A stretch of 53,658 nt of DNA from assembly GCA_028291055.1 (NCBI GenBank), contig JAQGIP010000021.1, forward strand, positions 1-53,658, in the 5' to 3' direction. The notes below the pieces were generated by a model that was given only the letters and a program-made list of their open reading frames with translations, did no database searches and was not told where the DNA came from. The translations under genes and the position numbers were made by a program. Positions 40,601 to 49,869 of this stretch are shown here, in pieces. Origin of the DNA: Caulobacter sp. Lineage in GTDB: Bacteria > Pseudomonadota > Alphaproteobacteria > Caulobacterales > Caulobacteraceae. Within the stretch, counting starts at the first letter, position 1. The number at the start of each line of letters is the position of its first letter.

Positions 40601-42084
40601 TGCGCGTCGTGCGGCTGGCCACGGAGACGGATTTCGAGGGCTGGCGGGCCGCCGCCAGGGCGCTGCGGCTGGAAGGGCTGAACCCTGAGGCCGTCGTCTG
40701 GACCGTGGACGGGGCCGAGCCGGACCTGCTGAGCGGCGGCATGGCGGAGGCGGGCGCGGCGGCCCCTGGGCTGGGGGCCCCTCAAGCCGCGCTCACCGTG
40801 CCGCGCGGCTTCATGGAGTTGGCCGGCGCGGTCGTCCTGCACCGCTCGGCGGAGCGGTTCGCGCTGCTCTACCGGCTGCTGTGGCGGCTCCAGAAACAGC
40901 CGCGCCTGCTGGAGGTGACGACCGATATCGAGGTGGCCAAGGCGCGCGCCTACGCCCACGCCGTCGGCCACGCCGCCCACAAGATGAAGGCCTTCGTGCG
41001 CTTCCGGCTGGTTGAGGACGCCGCCGCCGCGCCGGACGGAATCGAGACCTTCGCCGCCTGGTTCGAGCCCCCACACCGGGTGGCGGAGCGCACCGCGCCC
41101 TTCTTCGCGCGGCGGTTTTCCAACATGCGGTTTTCGATTCTGACGCCGGATGCCTGCGTCCACTGGGACACCGAGCGGCTGCGCTTCACCCCCGGCGCCG
41201 ACCCCGCCGACGCCCCGTCGGATGACGCGTTGGAGGATTATTGGCGCACCTACTATGCCTCGACCTTCAACCCGGCCCGGCTGAAGGTGAAGTCGATGAC
41301 CTCCCACATGCCCAAGCTCTACTGGCGCAACCTTCCGGAGGCTTCGCTCATTCCCGAATTGGTCGCGGGGGCCAACGACAGGACCGCCCGCATGGTTGCC
41401 GCCGCGCCCACCCCGCCCTCGATCCGCACTCCTTCGCAGCAAGCCATGAAGGCCGCCGCCCGCATCGCGCGCGACGGCGCCTGGGAGATGGATGCGCCCG
41501 GGGATCTCGAGGCCCTGGCCGCAGGCGTGCATCATTGCCGCCGCTGCGACCTGTGGCGCGACGCCACCCAGGGCGTGCGGGGCGAGGGGCCCGATCACGC
41601 CCCGCTGATGTTCGTGGGCGAACAGCCCGGCGACCAGGAGGACCTGGCCGGGCGGCCCTTCGTCGGTCCGGCGGGGCAGGTGTTCAACAAGGCGCTCGCG
41701 GAGGCGGGCGTGCCTCGCGACAAGGCCTATGTCACCAACGCGGTGAAGCACTTCAAGCATGAGCCGCGCGGCAAGCGACGCCTGCACAAGACGCCCGACC
41801 GGGGCGAGGTCCAGGCCTGCCGCTGGTGGCTGGATCATGAGCGCCGCCTGATCCGCCCCCGTGTCGTGGTGGCCCTGGGCGCCACGGCGGCCCTGGCGGT
41901 GTTCGGCAAGACCATGCCGATCGGGGCCAACCGGGGTCACGCCATCCAGCTGCCCGACCAGTCCCAAGGCGTGATCACCTGGCACCCGTCCTTCCTGCTG
42001 CGCACGCCCGACCCTGAGGAAAAGGCCAAGGCCTATGCGGCGTTCGTCGATGACCTGAAGTTCGCCTGGGGGCTGGTGGCCTAA
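40600..42084 (+). CDS. udgX: DUF4130-UdgX fusion, uracil-DNA-binding protein
   Basis: A 494-residue fusion. Residues 1 to about 250 are a DUF4130-type domain (LHRSAERFALLYRLLWRLQKQPRL; later RRFSNMRFSILTPDACVHWD and TSHMPKLYWRNLPEAS). The rest is a UdgX-type UDG: a cysteine pair in HHCRRCDLW, the motif FVGEQPGDQEDLAGRPFVGPAGQ, TNAVKHFKHEPRGKRRLHKTP, and WHPSFLLR near the end. UdgX proteins bind uracil-DNA covalently through a His in a KRRIH loop; here it reads KRRLH, so the reactive histidine is retained. DUF4130, radical SAM and UdgX genes are known to occur together. The stop lies at the edge of palindromic element B. Confidence 0.92.
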   Translation: MRVVRLATETDFEGWRAAARALRLEGLNPEAVVWTVDGAEPDLLSGGMAEAGAAAPGLGAPQAALTVPRGFMELAGAVVLHRSAERFALLYRLLWRLQKQPRLLEVTTDIEVAKARAYAHAVGHAAHKMKAFVRFRLVEDAAAAPDGIETFAAWFEPPHRVAERTAPFFARRFSNMRFSILTPDACVHWDTERLRFTPGADPADAPSDDALEDYWRTYYASTFNPARLKVKSMTSHMPKLYWRNLPEASLIPELVAGANDRTARMVAAAPTPPSIRTPSQQAMKAAARIARDGAWEMDAPGDLEALAAGVHHCRRCDLWRDATQGVRGEGPDHAPLMFVGEQPGDQEDLAGRPFVGPAGQVFNKALAEAGVPRDKAYVTNAVKHFKHEPRGKRRLHKTPDRGEVQACRWWLDHERRLIRPRVVVALGATAALAVFGKTMPIGANRGHAIQLPDQSQGVITWHPSFLLRTPDPEEKAKAYAAFVDDLKFAWGLVA

Positions 42085-42156
42085 AAAGTAGGACACACAG
42101 CTATTTCGCCCCGGAAAATCGAAGCGCCTTCGAAATAGGTGTGTGTCCCTACTTTC
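42083..42156. repeat. Palindromic element B with GGACACA core
   Basis: Arms at 42083-42108 and 42131-42156 are inverted copies (AAAGTAGGACACACAGCTAT versus AAAGTAGGGACACACACCTA on the reverse complement of the right arm, both ending ATTTCG), loop about 22 bases. It fills the gap between the convergent udgX and TetR genes and overlaps the udgX stop codon. It shares the layout of elements A and C. Confidence 0.75.
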
Positions 42157-42159
42157 GCG

Positions 42160-42825
42160 CTAAGCCAGGAACCCCGCCTCCGCAAAGTCGACCATGCGCT
42201 TCAAGAGGCCGTCGATGTCGTCTTCGCGGGTGATGCCTTCGGACAGCACGTTCAGGCGGTCCAGTTCGGCGAAGCGGTTCTGGTGGATCATGCCCAGCGC
42301 GAAGTGGACGCGCCAGTAGACCTCCTCCGGCGGCAGTTGCGGCAGGGCGGCGATCAGGGCGTCGGAGAAGCGGCGCAGGTGGGAGACATCCGTGCGCAGG
42401 ACGTCGCGCATCTCCTGGGTGCCCTCGCTGCGGGCGCGGATCAGGAACTGAAGCGAGACGCGGCGCTCGTGACCGGGCGACAGCCAGCGCAGGACGGGGG
42501 CGAACAGGGCCGTCAGAATCTCGCGCACCGGCGGATTGCCGCCGTGGCGGTCGGCCGCCTCGTGCAGCATCTTGGCCCGGTCGCGGCTGAGCTCCACCGT
42601 GCGCCGTCGAAAGATTTCGAACAGCAGGGCGTCCTTGGAGCCGAAGTGATAGTTGACCGAGGCCAGGTTGACGCCGGCCTCGGCGGTGATGTCGCGCACC
42701 GAGACGTTCTGGAATCCGTTCAGCGCGAACAGCCGCTCGGCGGCGTTGAACACCAGGTTCTTGGTGGCGGCTTCCACTTCCGGCGCTTCCGCGCCATCGG
42801 CCGTTGCGGGGTCTGTCGGACTCAA
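42160..42825 (-). CDS. TetR-family transcriptional regulator
   Basis: A 221-residue regulator. The helix-turn-helix is [54 protein letters not shown]. The C-terminal domain ([45 protein letters not shown]) resembles the TetR C-terminal group found in regulators of beta-oxidation or efflux. It is divergent from the SDR gene at 42984, about 160 bases away; the palindrome at 42890 may be its operator. Confidence 0.92.
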   Translation of the reverse strand: MSPTDPATADGAEAPEVEAATKNLVFNAAERLFALNGFQNVSVRDITAEAGVNLASVNYHFGSKDALLFEIFRRRTVELSRDRAKMLHEAADRHGGNPPVREILTALFAPVLRWLSPGHERRVSLQFLIRARSEGTQEMRDVLRTDVSHLRRFSDALIAALPQLPPEEVYWRVHFALGMIHQNRFAELDRLNVLSEGITREDDIDGLLKRMVDFAEAGFLA

Positions 42826-42889
42826 CGCGATGGTTCCCTTTACGAAGGGGAAAGTCTTACGAGGCTCACGGCGTTACGCAAGCGTCAAG

Positions 42890-42901
42890 AAACGCGCGTT
42901 T
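42890..42901. promoter_or_regulatory. Palindrome between TetR and SDR genes
   Basis: AAACGCGCGTTT is a perfect 12-base palindrome in the divergent region, 65 bases from the TetR start and 83 from the SDR start. A TetR-family operator is possible; no experimental support and such short palindromes can occur by chance. Confidence 0.35.
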
Positions 42902-42983
42902 GAAGCGGGCGCGCGGGCCGGCGTTGACGCAAACGGCGCCGCCCAGCATACCGGCGCAAACAATCAAAGCGGGAGGAAAGCGC

Positions 42984-43778
42984 ATGGGACGTCTATCGGG
43001 CAAGGTCGCCCTGATCACCGGAGCCGCCAGCGGCATCGGCCGGGCCAGCGCCAAGCTGTTTGCCGCCGAGGGCGCCTCGGTCGTGGTGTTCGACCGCGCC
43101 GACGAGGTGCGCGAGACCGCCAGGATGATCACCGACGCGGGCGGCAAGGCCATTGCCATCCTGGGCGACGCCGGCGACGAAGCCGAGGTGGCCGCAGCGG
43201 TCGCCAAGGCGGTGTCCGAGTATGGCGGCCTGAACGTCGCCTGGGCCAACGCCGGGGTTTCGGGCGGTCGCGCGACCCTGCTCGACGCCACCGAGAATGA
43301 GTGGATGCCGCTGCTGCGCATCAATCTGTTCGGCGCGGCCATGCTGATCAAGCACGCCGCCCACGCCATGATCGCCGCCGGAAAAGGCGGCTCGATCATC
43401 GCCACCGCCTCCGTGGCCGGCCTGCGCTCCGGCGCCGGCGGCACGCCCTACAGCGCCTCGAAGGCCGGGGTCATCAACCTGGTCCAGACCTCCGCCCAGC
43501 AGCTGTCCGGCCAGGGCATCCGGGTCAACGCCATCTGCCCCGGCCTGATCGAGACCGGCATGACCCAGACCATCTTCGAGGGCGCCCGCGCCAAGGGCAC
43601 GGAGGGCAAGATCGGCCAGCTGAACCCGCTGCGCCGGGCGGGTCAGCCGATCGAGATCGCCAACATGGCGCTGTTCCTGGCCTCCGACGAAGCCTCCTAC
43701 GTCAACGGCCAGGCGATGGTGGTGGACGGCGGGCTGTCCAGCTCCCACCCGGTGTCGCGGCCGGGCTCCATGGCCTAG
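42984..43778 (+). CDS. Short-chain dehydrogenase/reductase
   Basis: A 264-residue SDR of the classical type: cofactor motif [32 protein letters not shown] (Asp selects NAD), NAG strand WANAGVSGG, catalytic Ser in [23 protein letters not shown] with Tyr-x3-Lys, and the C-terminal [18 protein letters not shown]. The substrate is unknown. The ATG at 42984 has a GGGAGGAAAG ribosome site. Control by the divergent TetR gene is likely. Confidence 0.92.
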   Translation: MGRLSGKVALITGAASGIGRASAKLFAAEGASVVVFDRADEVRETARMITDAGGKAIAILGDAGDEAEVAAAVAKAVSEYGGLNVAWANAGVSGGRATLLDATENEWMPLLRINLFGAAMLIKHAAHAMIAAGKGGSIIATASVAGLRSGAGGTPYSASKAGVINLVQTSAQQLSGQGIRVNAICPGLIETGMTQTIFEGARAKGTEGKIGQLNPLRRAGQPIEIANMALFLASDEASYVNGQAMVVDGGLSSSHPVSRPGSMA

Positions 43779-43792
43779 CCCCATAGCCAAAA

Positions 43793-43830
43793 GCCGGGCG
43801 TCCGCCCCCGCTGAGGAGAAGACGCCCGGC
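43793..43830. terminator. Bidirectional terminator between SDR and small gene
   Basis: GCCGGGCGTC and GACGCCCGGC form a ten-base-pair stem with an 18-base loop. On the minus strand it is followed by CTTTTGG, on the plus strand by TCAAAG, so it probably serves the convergent genes on both sides. Confidence 0.65.
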
Positions 43831-43870
43831 TCAAAGCTCTAGCATTCCGAGGCTCGAAAGCCCGGGATGC

Positions 43871-44038
43871 CTACTTGTGGTCGCCGTCGGCGAGGTCGGC
43901 GATCAGGCCGCTCATCACAATGCCGCCGGCCGTGGTCACGTCGTGACCTTCGTCCTTGACGCCGACCTTGGCTTGCTTGGGCGTGTTGGAAGCGGCGATC
44001 TCTTCACCCTCGGGGGTGACTTGGTCCTTGTCCGACAT
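43871..44038 (-). CDS. Small hydrophilic protein (55 residues)
   Basis: The protein starts MSDKDQVTPEGEEIAASNTP, then KQAKVGVKDEGHDVTTAGGI and a hydrophobic end VMSGLIADLADGDHK. It is acidic with a short C-terminal helix. A GGAG site lies 8 bases before the ATG at 44038; the longer frame upstream is rich in Arg/Pro and unlikely. I do not recognise it. Confidence 0.65.
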   Translation of the reverse strand: MSDKDQVTPEGEEIAASNTPKQAKVGVKDEGHDVTTAGGIVMSGLIADLADGDHK

Positions 44039-44318
44039 AGCGGTAACTCCAAACCTTAAATCTGAATGTCTGGGGCTCCGTCCCCGGGCCCTGGAACGCA
44101 CCATGCCATGTGAACGGGGTTCTGTCAGCCTTCCGCACGTCGCCAAGTGCAGATGCGGCGCAAACACGCAGCCCGCGCCGTCGGAAAGGGGAACAGGATT
44201 TCCCCAAAACGGCTGAAAGCGGCAATCCGTCGCCCGTAGGTTTAACGGCTCATTCAGTGAAACCTGAAACGGTCGCCGCGTCGGCCGCCGGAATTCCTGG
44301 CGGAGGCGGGAGTAACGA

Positions 44319-46262
44319 GTGTCCGAGCGTAAAAGCACCAGCAAGGATGGGGGCAGGGACGGCGGCGTGCTTGAGGGAGCCGGCGCCTACTTCCACAGCA
44401 TCATAGACGCCAGCCCCAACTGCATCCGGGTGCTGAGCGTGGATGGGCGCGTGGAGTTCATGAACCGCCGCGGGCTCGAGCTGTTCGAGATCGACGACTT
44501 CGAGGCCAACCGCAATATGCTGTGGGCCGACACCTGGCCGCAGGAGGCGCGCACCGCCCTGCTGGCCTCGATCAGCGACGCCGCCCAAGGTCTGACCGCC
44601 AACTTCCGGGCCGTCTGCCCGACCACCCGCGGCGAGCGCAGGGTGTGGGACACCACCGTCTCGCCGGTGTTCGGCGACGACCGGGCCGTGGTGCGCCTGA
44701 TGGCCACCTCGCGCGATATCACCCGCGAGCTTGAGACCCAGGCCTTCCTCGACACCGTGGTCCAGCTGCTGCCCAGCCCGCTGCTGGTCAAGGACGCCTC
44801 GAGCGGCCGCTATGTGCTGATCAACCAGGCGGCCGAGGATGTGTTCGGCCTCAACGCCGACGATGCGCTGGGTAAGAATGCCCACGACCTGTTCACCCAG
44901 GAAGAAGCCGACTTCTTCGCCGAGGAGGACGCCGAGGTCATCGCGTCCGGCCAGATGCGGGTCTCCGAAGAGGAGCCGATCACCACGCGTGACGGCGAGG
45001 TGCGCTACTTCACCACCAAGAAGCTGGTCACCTACGACGACATGGGCCCGCGCCACATCGTCACCCTGGGCGAGGACGTCACCGACCGGCGCGCCGCCAC
45101 CGGCTCCATGCGCGAGGCCCTGGCCCAGGCCGAGCATGCCAGCCAGGCCAAGAGCGTCTTCCTGGCCAATATGAGCCATGAGATCCGCACGCCGCTGAAC
45201 GGCATCATCGCCGGCGCCGACATGCTGTCACAGTCGAGCATGACGCCGCGCGAACGCGAACTGGTCGACATCATCCGCGCCTCGGGCGTCAGCCTCGAGC
45301 ATGTGCTGTCCGACATCCTCGACCTGGCGCGCATCGAATCCGGCCAGATGGCCATGGAATCCTCCACCTTCCAGGCGGGCGAACTGATCCGCTCGGTGGC
45401 CGCCCTGTCGCGGCTGCGCGCCGACGAGAAGGGCGTGTCGCTGACCGTCGAGATCGCGCCGGACATCGAAGAGGCGGTCAGCGGCGACCCGGTGCGCCTG
45501 CGCCAGGTGCTGACCAATCTGCTGAGCAACGCGGTGAAGTTCACCGACCGGGGCCGGGTGACGCTGGAAGCCGGCCGCACGGCCGATGGGACGGCGCGCT
45601 TCCTGGTGCGCGACACCGGCGTGGGCTTCGACGCCGAGAGCAAGGCGCGGGTCTTCGCGCGCTTCCAGCAGGCCGACGATTCCATCACCCGCCGCTTCGG
45701 CGGCACGGGCCTGGGCCTGACCATCTCCCAGGAGCTGGTGTCGCTGATGGGCGGCGCGCTGGATTGCGACAGCGTTGTCGGCGAGGGCTCCTCCTTCTGG
45801 TTCGAGATCCCGCTGCCCCCGTCGAACGAAGCGGTGGAAACCCTCCACGAAGCCGCCGCGCCGCAACGGCCCCTGCGCATCCTGCTGGCCGACGACCACC
45901 CCACCAACCGCAAGGTGGTGGAGATGATGCTGGCCGGTCTGGCCGAGCTGGTCAGCGTCGAGAACGGCCTGATCGCCGTGGACGCCTTCGCGGCCGAGCA
46001 TTTCGACCTGATCCTGATGGACATGCAGATGCCGGTCATGGACGGCCTGACCGCGCTGACCGAAATCCGCCGCCGCGAGGCGCAAACCGGATCGGGCCAT
46101 GTGCCGGCCATCATGCTGACCGCCAACGCCCTGCCCGAACATGTGGCCGCCAGCCGCGCGGCCGGGGCCGATCATCACCTGGCCAAGCCGATCACCGCCG
46201 CCAGCCTGTTCAGCGCCATCGATACGGTGCTGGGCGGCGATGAGGGCGAGCAGGCCGCCTAA
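44319..46262 (+). CDS. Hybrid histidine kinase with two PAS domains
   Basis: A 647-residue cytosolic kinase: two PAS domains (about 20-135 and 140-260, the second with LLVKDASSGRYVLINQAAEDVFGLNADDALGKNAHDLF), a HisKA dimerisation domain with the phosphorylated His287 in FLANMSHEIRTPLNG, an ATPase domain (N-box LTNLLSNAVKFT, G-boxes DTGVGFD and GGTGLGLTI) and a C-terminal receiver with Asp568 in LMDMQMPVMDG. No membrane span, so it senses an internal signal. It starts with GTG at 44319 and has a GGAGG site. No response regulator is next to it. Confidence 0.93.
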   Translation: MSERKSTSKDGGRDGGVLEGAGAYFHSIIDASPNCIRVLSVDGRVEFMNRRGLELFEIDDFEANRNMLWADTWPQEARTALLASISDAAQGLTANFRAVCPTTRGERRVWDTTVSPVFGDDRAVVRLMATSRDITRELETQAFLDTVVQLLPSPLLVKDASSGRYVLINQAAEDVFGLNADDALGKNAHDLFTQEEADFFAEEDAEVIASGQMRVSEEEPITTRDGEVRYFTTKKLVTYDDMGPRHIVTLGEDVTDRRAATGSMREALAQAEHASQAKSVFLANMSHEIRTPLNGIIAGADMLSQSSMTPRERELVDIIRASGVSLEHVLSDILDLARIESGQMAMESSTFQAGELIRSVAALSRLRADEKGVSLTVEIAPDIEEAVSGDPVRLRQVLTNLLSNAVKFTDRGRVTLEAGRTADGTARFLVRDTGVGFDAESKARVFARFQQADDSITRRFGGTGLGLTISQELVSLMGGALDCDSVVGEGSSFWFEIPLPPSNEAVETLHEAAAPQRPLRILLADDHPTNRKVVEMMLAGLAELVSVENGLIAVDAFAAEHFDLILMDMQMPVMDGLTALTEIRRREAQTGSGHVPAIMLTANALPEHVAASRAAGADHHLAKPITAASLFSAIDTVLGGDEGEQAA

Positions 46263-46267
46263 GCCCG

Positions 46268-46579
46268 CTACCTCTTCTCCAGCAGCAGCTGGCCCTGCTT
46301 CTGCAGCGCGCCCTTGATCTTGCCGGCCATCATGCCGAGCAGGCCCGGCAGGTCGAGATCGACCCGCACGCTGCGCTCCAGCACATGCAGCCGCCCGGCG
46401 ATCGCCTGGCCCATGACCAGGGCCGAGAAGCTCAGCACATCGCCCGCCCAGCTCTGCTGGAGGTTGGAAAGACCGCCGGGAACCTGCGAGCCCAGGCCGG
46501 CCAGGCCGGACTCCAGCCGCCGCCGGGCCTCGGCCGCGCCCAGGTCGTGGTGGATGTCGACGGTGATGGTCTTGGCCAT
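46268..46579 (-). CDS. Polyhydroxyalkanoic acid system protein
   Basis: A 103-residue protein of the PHA granule-associated family: MAKTITVDIHHDLGAAEARRRLESGLAGL, LQQSWAGDVLSFSALVMGQAIAGRLHVLERSVRVDLDLPGLLGMMAGKIKGALQKQGQLLLE. The length and the two-block structure fit. Its function is not well known; a link to polyhydroxyalkanoate storage is from the family. It is convergent with the histidine kinase gene. Confidence 0.88.
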   Translation of the reverse strand: MAKTITVDIHHDLGAAEARRRLESGLAGLGSQVPGGLSNLQQSWAGDVLSFSALVMGQAIAGRLHVLERSVRVDLDLPGLLGMMAGKIKGALQKQGQLLLEKR

Positions 46580-46744
46580 GGGAAAGGTCCTTGCGTGACG
46601 GCCTAACGGTTGAAGGTGTGCTCCCGCTCCGTCTTTCCACGCAAGCGGGAAGGGCAGTGCGATCCTGAAGAAGCCTTCACTTGCCGCAGCACACGCTCGC
46701 GCCTACGCCTTCGCGTAACCCGTTTCCTATCCGGAGCCGCTCCC

Positions 46745-48592
46745 ATGACCGCCAGCCGCCGCGACCTGCTCGCCACCGCCTCCGCCGCCGCCGCGCTTGG
46801 GCTGGGAGGCCAGGCCTTCGCCGCCGCCAAGCATGCCGCGCCGAGCGCCAACGCAGCGTCCGACGCCCTGCTCAACCGCTTCGCCAATCAGATGATCGAC
46901 AACAGCCCGGAGACGGCCACCTCGCTCGGCCTCGACCACGGCGCGCGGGCCGCGCTGAAGGGAAAGCTCTCCGACGCCTCCTGGGCCGGCGTGGAGAAGG
47001 ACGACGCCGAATGCGCCGCGCGGCGCAAGCAGCTGGCCGCCATCGACCGGCGCAAGCTGACCGGCTCGGCGGCCATCGACTATGACTCCATGGCCTATGC
47101 GCTCGACCTCGGCATCGAGGGCGGCAAGTTCGGCTTCGGCAACACCTCCTTCCAGGCGGCGATGAGCGAAGGCGCCTCGCCCTACGTGGTCAGCCAGCAG
47201 TCGGGCTCCTACGGCAGCGTCGGCGAATTCCTGAACTCGCAGCACAAGATCGACACCAAGGCCGACGCCGACGCCTATCTGTCGCGCATGGAAGCCTGGG
47301 CGCGGGTGCTGGACGAGGAGACCGCGCGCGTCACCCGCGACGCGGCCTTAGGCGTCATCGCGCCCACCTACCTGCTCGACAACGCCCTCGGCCAGCTGAA
47401 GGGCCAGCGCGGCGCGCCGGTGGCCACGGCGGGCGTGGTGCGCTCGCTGGCCGACCGCGCCAAGGCCAAGGGCATCGCCGGCGACTACGCCGGCCAGGCC
47501 GCCAAGATCCTCGATGGCAAGATCAACCCGGCCCTCGACCGCCAGATCGCCGCCCTGCAGGCCGCCCACGCCAGGTCGGGCCAGGAGGCCGGCGTCTGGC
47601 GCTTCAAGGACGGCGAGCACTATTACAACTGGTACCTGAAGGTCGGCACCAGCACGCGGATGACCGCCGAGGAGGTCCACCAGATGGGCCTGGAGCAGAA
47701 CCAGGCCATCCAGGCCCATATGGACGCGGTGCTGAAGAGCCAGGGCATGAGCCAGGGCACGGTGGGCCAACGCCTGACCGCGCTGACCAAGGACCCGCGC
47801 TTCGTCTATCCCAACACCGACGAGGGCCGCGCCCAGCTGATCGACTATCTGAACGGCTGCATCACCGCCGTGCGCCCCAAGCTGGCCCAGATGTCCAAGC
47901 TCGCCATGAAGGCGCCGGTGATCGTCAAGCGCGTGCCGCCTGACATCCAGGACGGCGCCGGCCTGGGCTACATGAACTTCGGCGCGCTCGATGGCTCACG
48001 CCCGTCCATCTACTATGTGAACCTGAAGGACACCGGCAACTGGCCGAAATACACCCTGCCCAGCCTCACCTTCCACGAGACGGTCCCGGGCCATGCCTGG
48101 CAGGGGGCATACCTGGCCGAACACAAGGCCCCGCTGATCAAGTCGCTGATGGGCTTCAACGCCTTCATCGAGGGCTGGGCGCTTTATGCCGAACAGCTGG
48201 CCGACGAGCTGGGCATGTATGACGACAACCCCTTCGGCCGCCTGGGCTACCTCCAGGCGCAACAGTTCCGCGCCTGCCGCTTGGTGGCCGACACCGGCCT
48301 GCATGCCAAGCGCTGGACCCGCGAACAGACCATCACGTGGCTGGCCGACAACACCGGCCGCGCGGTGGGGGCCATGACCAGCGAAGTCGACCGCTACATC
48401 GGCACCCCGGGCCAGGCCTGCGGCTACAAGGTCGGCCACACCGAGATCGTGCGCCTGCGCGAAAAGGCCAAGGCCAGCCTGGGCCCCAAGTTCGACCTGC
48501 GCGACTACGACGACGTGGTGGTCCGCTCCGGCGGCGTGCCGCTGACCGTGCTGGAAACGGTCGTCGACGGCTATGTGAAGTCGAAGGGCTGA
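46745..48592 (+). CDS. DUF885 family protein, Tat-exported
   Basis: A 615-residue protein with a Tat-type signal (TASRRDLLATASAAAALGLGG). The DUF885 core has the metallopeptidase-like motif HETVPGH (H444 to H450) and, later, FIEGWALYAEQLADELGMY, whose Glu could complete a zinc site. The bulk is helical, as in the family (proteins similar to M1-type or unusual zinc peptidases). Its substrate is unknown. The ATG at 46745 is the start of the Tat signal; upstream in-frame sequence does not look like protein. Confidence 0.9.
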   Translation: MTASRRDLLATASAAAALGLGGQAFAAAKHAAPSANAASDALLNRFANQMIDNSPETATSLGLDHGARAALKGKLSDASWAGVEKDDAECAARRKQLAAIDRRKLTGSAAIDYDSMAYALDLGIEGGKFGFGNTSFQAAMSEGASPYVVSQQSGSYGSVGEFLNSQHKIDTKADADAYLSRMEAWARVLDEETARVTRDAALGVIAPTYLLDNALGQLKGQRGAPVATAGVVRSLADRAKAKGIAGDYAGQAAKILDGKINPALDRQIAALQAAHARSGQEAGVWRFKDGEHYYNWYLKVGTSTRMTAEEVHQMGLEQNQAIQAHMDAVLKSQGMSQGTVGQRLTALTKDPRFVYPNTDEGRAQLIDYLNGCITAVRPKLAQMSKLAMKAPVIVKRVPPDIQDGAGLGYMNFGALDGSRPSIYYVNLKDTGNWPKYTLPSLTFHETVPGHAWQGAYLAEHKAPLIKSLMGFNAFIEGWALYAEQLADELGMYDDNPFGRLGYLQAQQFRACRLVADTGLHAKRWTREQTITWLADNTGRAVGAMTSEVDRYIGTPGQACGYKVGHTEIVRLREKAKASLGPKFDLRDYDDVVVRSGGVPLTVLETVVDGYVKSKG

Positions 48593-48603
48593 CCATTTCC
48601 ATT

Positions 48604-48740
48604 CCGCTCACCCCGACGAAAGTCGGGGTCCATACTGAGTCGGCAGGAGAGCACCTCGTTCACACCGAGGTGCGCACCTACGCACTCCGTTGAAGGTTCA
48701 AGCATCCCATGGATCCCGACTTTCGTCGGGATGAGCGGAA
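48604..48740. repeat. Second inverted pair of GAAA-tetraloop REP-like hairpins
   Basis: A unit at 48604-48634 (CCGCTCACCCCGACGAAAGT...) and its inverted partner at 48709-48740 are copies of the unit at 28911. The stem CCCGAC-GAAA-GTCGGG is kept in both. They face each other across about 75 bases in the gap between the DUF885 and small basic genes. Confidence 0.85.
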
Positions 48741-48792
48741 TTGTTTTGGGATTTGCGCGTTCCCCCTCCGAACCCCAACGGAGCCCATCCCC

Positions 48793-48978
48793 ATGGCCGA
48801 GAAGAAGAAGTGGATCGCGGGCGCGACCAAGCACAAGGGCGCGCTGCACAAGGCGCTGCATGTGCCTCAGGACGAGAAGATCCCCGTCTCCAAGCTGCAT
48901 GCGGCGGAGAAGAAGGGCGGCAAGGTCGGGCGTGAAGCCCAGCTGGCCGAGAACCTCAGCCACCTGCATAAAAAGTAG
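48793..48978 (+). CDS. Small basic protein (61 residues)
   Basis: It starts MAEKKKWIAGATKHKGALHK and continues with ALHVPQDEKIPVSKLHAAEK to GGKVGREAQLAENLSHLHKK. It is highly basic and helical. Proteins with the KGALHKALH...KL..AE...REAQLAENL layout are widespread and uncharacterised; nucleic-acid contact is possible but unsupported. The ATG at 48793 gives the standard length; upstream in-frame sequence overlaps the repeat. Confidence 0.72.
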   Translation: MAEKKKWIAGATKHKGALHKALHVPQDEKIPVSKLHAAEKKGGKVGREAQLAENLSHLHKK

Positions 48979-49079
48979 CGGCCCGCGCGCGGAGCCAAAC
49001 GGCGCGACGGGTGTTTTGGCTAGGCGTGCAGAGCTTGGCCGTCCGGCCCTCGCCACGCGTGTTTGCGTGAGCGCCCTGC

Positions 49080-49868
49080 ATGACCGATCCGCCCCACCGC
49101 ATCGCCCTCGTCACCGGGGCGGAGTCCGGCATCGGCGCGGCCTGCGCCCTCGCCCTGGCCCAGGACGGGGCGGACGTCGCGGTGCTGTTCCATAGCGACG
49201 CCCAGGCGGCCGGCATCACGGTCGCCGCCATCGAGGCAACCGGCCGCCGCGCCATCGCGGTGCAGGCCGATGTCGGCGACGAGGCCCAGGTCGGCATGGC
49301 CTTCGACGAGACGAAACGCCGCCTCGGCGTGGTCGACATCCTGGTCAATTCCGCGGGCCTGAACCAGTCGGGGGTCAAGGTGATCGACATGGACCTGGCC
49401 CAGTGGCGCCGCCTCCTCGACACCGACCTCACCGGCGGCTTCCTCACCTGCCGCCGCTACCTGCGTGACCGCCGCGAGGCCGGCATCGGGCCTGAACGCC
49501 CCGGCCGCATCATCAACATCACCTCCATCCACGCCCACGACGTGCGCACCGGCGCGGCCGACTACTGCGCGGCCAAGTCGGGCCTCGCGCGGCTGACCGA
49601 GACCCTCGCCCTGGAAACCGCGCTGGAGGGCGTCACCGTCAACGCCATCGCGCCCGGCATGATCCTCACCCCGATGAACAGCCGCGCGATCGCCGACCCC
49701 CTCTACCGCAAGGGGCTGGAGGACAACGTCCCCGCCGGCCGCGCCGGTACGCCGCAAGAGGTCGGCGCCATGGCCGTCTATCTGGCCTCCGACGCCGCGG
49801 CCTATGTGACCGGCGCCAGCCTGGTCATCGACGGCGGCCTGTCCCTGGTCCTGGCCTTGGGAGCCTGA
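49080..49868 (+). CDS. Short-chain dehydrogenase (probable sugar/polyol dehydrogenase)
   Basis: A 262-residue SDR: ALVTGAESGIGAACALALAQDGADVAVLFHSD, NSAGLNQSG, catalytic Ser in INITSIHAHDVRTGAADYCAAKSGL with Tyr and Lys, and the C-terminal YLASDAAAYVTGASLVIDGGLSLV. The pattern is close to glucose-1-dehydrogenase-like enzymes. It sits one base before the GH130-like gene and probably shares its transcript, which suggests carbohydrate metabolism. Confidence 0.92.
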   Translation: MTDPPHRIALVTGAESGIGAACALALAQDGADVAVLFHSDAQAAGITVAAIEATGRRAIAVQADVGDEAQVGMAFDETKRRLGVVDILVNSAGLNQSGVKVIDMDLAQWRRLLDTDLTGGFLTCRRYLRDRREAGIGPERPGRIINITSIHAHDVRTGAADYCAAKSGLARLTETLALETALEGVTVNAIAPGMILTPMNSRAIADPLYRKGLEDNVPAGRAGTPQEVGAMAVYLASDAAAYVTGASLVIDGGLSLVLALGA

Positions 49869-49869
49869 G

